From: Patagioenas fasciata
Taxonomy: Eukaryota > Chordata > Aves > Columbiformes > Columbidae
NCBI RefSeq assembly: GCF_037038585.1
Contig: NC_092523.1
Location: 997,001 to 1,061,000, forward strand
DNA length: 64,000 nt
Direction: 5' to 3'
Both the position numbers and the translations under genes were made by a program. Under the pieces are notes generated by a model. The model did not search any database. It had not been told where the DNA came from and was given only the letters and a program-made list of their open reading frames with translations. Numbering within the stretch: the first letter of the stretch is position 1; each line of letters begins with the position of its first letter. Shown here in pieces: positions 41,684 to 64,000 of this stretch.

Positions 41684-41950
41684 ACGGCCGTGGTGACACC
41701 CCCATACAGCTGTGGATGACGCCTTGATATGGACATGGATGACACCCCAATACAGCCGTGGATGACACCTTGATATGGCTATGATGACACTCTGATACAG
41801 CCATGGATGACACCCCAATGCAGACATGGATGACACCTCGATATGGCCATGGTGACACCCCGATACATCCCTGGGTGACACCCCGATACAGCTGTGATGA
41901 CACTCCAATAAGGCCATGGATGACACCCCGATACAGCCATGATGACACTC
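41684..41950. repeat. 22-26 bp minisatellite (GATACAGCCATGGATGACAC)
   Basis: About ten units alternating between GATACAGC- and GATATGGC- types, directly downstream of VAX2 coding sequence. Confidence 0.92.
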
Positions 41951-42714
41951 GACAACTCCCAGCCCCAGGTCACACCTGGGGGGTGTCCCTGGGTGTCCCA
42001 TGTCACCAACGCTGTCTCGTCCCTCACCGTCACCGCTGGATCTTCCAGGGCCACGTTCCCCCAGGTATCATTGAGGGTCTGGCAGCCGGTGCTGTGGTCT
42101 CGCTGGGAGAGGAGCAGCTCTGGGGGGACGTTGGACTGTCACCCCAGGGCTCATGGTGTTGGTGTCCTTGGGGAAGTGTCGTGCCTCAGTTTCCCCGCCT
42201 ACCAAGGGCTTTGTGTTCTGGCAGAAGTTGTCTCAGAGCATCCCGGTGGCTGTGGGGTCCGGGTCCCCTCTGCTGGGGGGATGTGAGGTCTGGGGGGGAT
42301 CCTTGGTGCTGGTGATGTCCCCAGCCCCCCATTCCAGTGGTCCCTGCACTCAGGAGCCATCCCCAGGCTCCTCCTGCAGAACCAAACCACTCTCCCACAC
42401 CCCAGCTTGGTGCTGCCCACCCCCCAGCAAACCTTGGGGACACTGGAGGAGCCTCTGATCTCCCACCCCAGCATCCTGGTCCCTAAGGGTGACAATGGCT
42501 CCCTGGGGGACAGGATTCGGCCGCGGGTGTGTGGTGCTTCTCGGGCAGGGCATGGCGTGGGGACAGTGTCAGGGAGACCGGCGAGTGGCAAAAACGAGAA
42601 GGACATTGCGTGGGGTGGCTCTTCAGGAAAGGGACGGCGTGGTCCCCCCAGCATCTGCTGACATGGGGCTGTGCTGGGCAGAGCTGGGCCCTTCTGGGGT
42701 GTGAGCGTCACCTT

Positions 42715-43260
42715 GGCAGGATGCTGGTGGCATCACTGTGGCCAGGGTACCCTGTGGTGACATCACCTTAGCAGGACGTCCTGATGGCATCGCCTTGGCA
42801 GGATGCTCTGGTGGCATCACCATAGCAGGGTACCCTGTGGTGACATCGCCTTAGCAGGATGCTTGTGGCACCACCTTGGCAGGATGCTGGTGGCATCATC
42901 ATGGCGGGACACCCTGTGGTGGCATCACCATAGCATGATGCTCTGTGGTGCCATCACCTTGGCAGGATGCTGGTGGCATCGCCATGGCAGGACACCCTGT
43001 GGTAGCATCACCATAGCATGATGCTGGTGGCATCACCATAGCATAATGCTCTGTGGGGCCATCACCATGGCAGGATGCTGGTGGCATCACCATAGCATGA
43101 CGCTCTGTGGTGGCATCACCACGACAGGACACTGGTGGCATCACTATAGCATGATGCTCTGTGGTGGCATCACCATGGCAGGATGCTGGTGGCATCACCA
43201 TAGCATGATGCTCTGTGGTGGCATCACCACGGCAGGACACTGGTGGCCCAGCCCTGGCAG
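42715..43260. repeat. 25/29-bp minisatellite with a higher-order 54-bp pattern
   Basis: Units of the type GGTGGCATCACCATGGCAGG-ATGCT (25 bp) alternate with GGTGGCATCACCATAGCATG-ATGCTCTGT (29 bp), giving a 54-bp higher-order unit in the distal half. Confidence 0.93.
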
Positions 43261-43493
43261 GCCACCCTGCAGGGACATCGCTGTGGCAGGGTTGGGTTGA
43301 TGCCCTGAGCCCCCTCCCAGCCCCCAGGAGCTGCCATGGGGCTCACCCCCATAAATGCCCCCCAAACCGTGGGGCTCCTGCATCCTCCTGCTGCCCTTCA
43401 ATGTGTCACAGTGACAATGAGCACCGAGCACCCCCTGCGGGGACACAGCCGCTGGCCCGCATGCTCCCAGGACTTCTGCAGGGAAATATTTAA

Positions 43494-43499
43494 AATAAA
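43494..43499 (+). terminator. Candidate poly(A) signal for VAX2 (proximal)
   Basis: AATAAA within GGGAAATATTTAAAATAAAT, followed by T-rich sequence (GGTGATTTTTTATTTTACC) about 25 bp on. About 2 kb from the stop codon. Confidence 0.5.
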
Positions 43500-44660
43500 T
43501 GATTTTATGAAAAGGTTTGGGTGATTTTTTATTTTACCTTGAAATCAAGCGTTTCTATGGAATAGTATTTATTGATCACCTCGCATCTGGAGCACTTTAC
43601 GGGAGCGAGCCCTCAGCTCTGCGGAGCTGGGGACGGGTCGGCACCCCACGGCCGCAGGTGGGGAAACCGAGGCAGGACACGGGGTGGCCTGGGGACGCAG
43701 AGCGCAGGGCCAGGTCTCGGTGACGGTGACGAGCTCCCCTCTCCTGGCCCGGCTCACACCACACTGGCTGCCAACACCTCTCCCGACACGTGGGATTTGC
43801 CGGATCCTGCCGGTGCCCTGGGCTGCCCAGACCCCGACACCCCATGGCGTGTTTGACTGCGGCTGCGGGATTTCGACAGGACAGAGCCCTTCTCCCTTCC
43901 CTCGATCACTTAATTTATATTTATATCGCCGTTCTTCGTCCTTCCCTGGTCTGCAAACGTGGTATTGAAAGGCAGCGAGCGGAGACGAGCGCAGCTGGGA
44001 TGCTGTTCCCCCCAGCCCCACCGGGACGGGGGGTCCTGCCTGGAAACCCCCCCGGGACTGGTTTTGCTTCGGTTTTCCCTCTTTCCCCCAGAGCAGCTGA
44101 ATCACGGGAGCTTCCCGAGGTCACCGGACCCCGGTTCCTCCCAACCTGGGCTCACTGGGAGGAGCCCTGGCCCAGTGCGATGGAGCAGTGAGACCCTCGC
44201 GCCTCCCCAGGCGGAGCGGCTTTGGGGGCATTTCAGAGAAAACAAGGCCCCGTTTTATTTTTGAAGGAGCCCCCAAAGCCTGGGATTTTGAGGGGTCCCT
44301 GGTGTGTTCTCCGAGCCCAGGGCATCCTCGTGGGTCTCCTGCATCCTCCTCCCGTTGCTCAGCAGCTGGAGGGGTGGAAATGGAGGCAGGGGAGCCATGA
44401 GCTGCCCTTTCTGCAAATTCAAACCAAAATGCTGTGTTCACAAAGACCCCAAAAGTGACCCAAAGCTGCCTTTCCAGAGTCTCCTCCCCCAGGGTGAGCA
44501 GCCCCAGCGACGCTGTCCCGGGGGTGCGGGAGGTCGCTCGCCCCCACTCCGCTTGCCTCCAGCAGCTGCTCCTGACTTGTACATTGGAAAAAAGGATAAA
44601 GAAAAGTACTGGATGTAAAACTTTAACAAATACTGTGGTTTCTTATGGTTTCTAATGGTA

Positions 44661-44666
44661 AATAAA
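44661..44666 (+). terminator. Candidate poly(A) signal for VAX2 (distal)
   Basis: AATAAA preceded by AT-rich UTR-like sequence (TTTAACAAATACTGTGG) and followed by GTTATGTCCTG. About 3.15 kb from the stop codon, before the CR1 and the ATP6V1B1 promoter. Confidence 0.5.
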
Positions 44667-45029
44667 AGTTATGTCCTGCCTCCTGCCTCCTCCATTGCCT
44701 TTGGCAGCTGCGGCGGAGCCGCTCTCGACCCCGGCTCTACTGGTACCAGTAACCTTGTGTGGGTGGCTTTGCTGGGCTGGGGGGATTTTGGAGCACATTG
44801 TCGCCTGCTCTGCCTGAGCTCTGTGCTCTGTCAGAGCCCCCCAAGCATGTGTGTGCAGAGATACATCCAGTACAGCCTATCTGGCACCCACCCGTCCCCA
44901 ATGTTGGGGACCAACTCTCACCCCCGACATGACCCCCTGTCCCCAGCCCTGCGGAGTGTGGGGGATGCAGACCCCTGTACCCATAACCCCACTGTACCCC
45001 AAACTATTCCCACCCTCCCCTGTCCCTAA

Positions 45030-45435
45030 CCACAGCATCACAGGATCATTTCGGTTGGAAAAGCCCTGGGCAGCCATAACCCAGCCCTGTCCCTGCCCCA
45101 TGTCCTGAGAACCTCCTGTCCGTCTGTCCAGCCCTCCAGGGATGGTGACTCCAGCACTGCCCTGGGCAGCCTGTTCCAATGCCCCACAGCCCTTTGGGGA
45201 AGAAATTGTTCCTAAATCCAACCTCAGCCTCCCCTGGGCAACTTGAGGCCGTTTCCTCTGCTCCTGGCGCTTGTTCCTGGGGAGCAGAGCCCGACCCCCC
45301 TGGCTCCAAGCTCCTTTCAGGCAGTTCAGAGATCAGAAGGTCTCCCCTCAGCTCCTGTTCTCCAGCTGAACCCCCCAGGTCCCTCAGCTGCTCCCATCAC
45401 ACTTGTGCTCCAGCCCCTCACCAGCTCCGTTCCCT
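45030..45435 (-). mobile_element. CR1 LINE 3' fragment upstream of ATP6V1B1
   Basis: ATCACAGGATCATTTCGGTT, CAGCCTGTTCCAATGCCCCA, TGGGGAGCAGAGCCCGACCC. Almost the same sequence as 28221-28640, same orientation. Ends about 250 bp before the TATA-like motif of ATP6V1B1. Confidence 0.93.
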
Positions 45436-45539
45436 TCTCTGAATGCTGCCCCTAAATCCCCCGTTACCCCACCCCATCCCGACCCCACCTCAGCCTTTAT
45501 CCCATCCCCACCGTCACCTTCAGGTTCCCTCTCCCATTC

Positions 45540-45833
45540 CCCGCCTGGACGGGGTGGGTTGGGGACCGGTCCCGCCGCTCCCTCCCGCTGTTTACAGCCA
45601 ACACGACCTGCGGCCGCTGCCGGAGCCGCCGGGGCTGCGGGCGGGGCGGCCCCGACGGGCCGGGACCGGCTCCGGCCGGCGCGGGGGGGATAAAGCCCGG
45701 GGCGCTGCCGCCCGCCCCTGCCCGGCTGCAGCCTCGGTCCTGCTACCGTTCCCAGCCCCGGTGCCGCTCCAGCTCCAGCTCCAGCTCCAGCTTCAGCCCC
45801 AGCCCCAGCCCCGGTCCCGGTGCCGGCCCCGCC
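45540..45833 (+). promoter_or_regulatory. ATP6V1B1: ATP6V1B1 promoter and 5' leader
   Basis: CpG- and GC-rich (GGGCGGGGC type) sequence with a TATA-like GATAAA at 45689-45694, about 140 bp before the ATG. The leader just before the ATG is a CAGCTC/CAGCCC hexamer repeat at about 45765-45815. Transcription start near 45720 is inferred. Confidence 0.6.

Positions 45834-64000
<18,167 letters not shown>

Larger units (their letters stand above)
41509..44690 (+). other. Probable VAX2 3' UTR and downstream flank
   Basis: No further coding exon. Two AATAAA hexamers (43494, 44661) are candidate ends. The interval holds two minisatellites (41684-41950, 42715-43260). Which signal is used cannot be told from sequence alone. 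Confidence 0.45.

Overview
The window is nuclear DNA of a bird. The evidence is a dozen or more CR1 LINE fragments on both strands, several ending in the (ATTCTRTG)n-type tail typical of avian CR1, together with very high GC, short genes with small introns, large CpG-rich blocks and an extreme density of micro- and minisatellites. Together these suggest a GC-rich microchromosome-like segment. No prokaryotic, viral or CRISPR feature was seen.

Three protein genes are supported, all on the + strand. (1) 815-8113: the 3' part of a sialoadhesin-like (SIGLEC1-like/CD22-related) type I membrane protein. It has eight phase-1 Ig exons arranged as four alternating short/long pairs, then a transmembrane exon, a short tail in two exons, and a poly(A) signal at 8561. 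Its 5' end lies upstream of the window. (2) 19496-41508: the complete homeobox gene VAX2 in three exons (19496-19796, 24751-24938, 41020-41508). It starts inside a CpG-rich block of several kb, and the homeodomain is split at residues 44/45. (3) 45834-64000: the 5' part of ATP6V1B1 (V-ATPase B subunit, kidney/epithelial isoform), with eleven exons recovered; the last runs off the window. VAX2 followed by ATP6V1B1 is the order known from human 2p13.3. A sialoadhesin-like gene next to VAX2 is not what the human map predicts.

Between and within the genes lie repeats. These are GGGAT/GGAAT pentamer tracts and a polypyrimidine tract in the Ig-gene introns, a CCCCAT tract at 9.4 kb, and a 21-bp minisatellite at 14.3-15.8 kb. 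VAX2 intron 2 holds a 23-bp repeat, a 10-bp satellite with CpG-decay variants at 33.3 kb, a 60-78 bp repeat containing telomere-like motifs at 38.4 kb, and a large repeat just before exon 3. Further minisatellites lie in the VAX2 3' flank and in nearly every larger ATP6V1B1 intron.

The three genes have no evident functional link: an immune-cell surface lectin family member, an eye/forebrain dorsoventral transcription factor, and a proton-pump subunit. I found no new multi-gene system. The points most worth checking are the sialoadhesin-like/VAX2 linkage, a CR1 3' end that supplies the intron sequence right up to an Ig-exon splice acceptor, the 10-bp satellite whose variants are almost all CpG-decay products, and AT-rich islands with homeodomain-type TAATTA motifs in the VAX2 and ATP6V1B1 introns.
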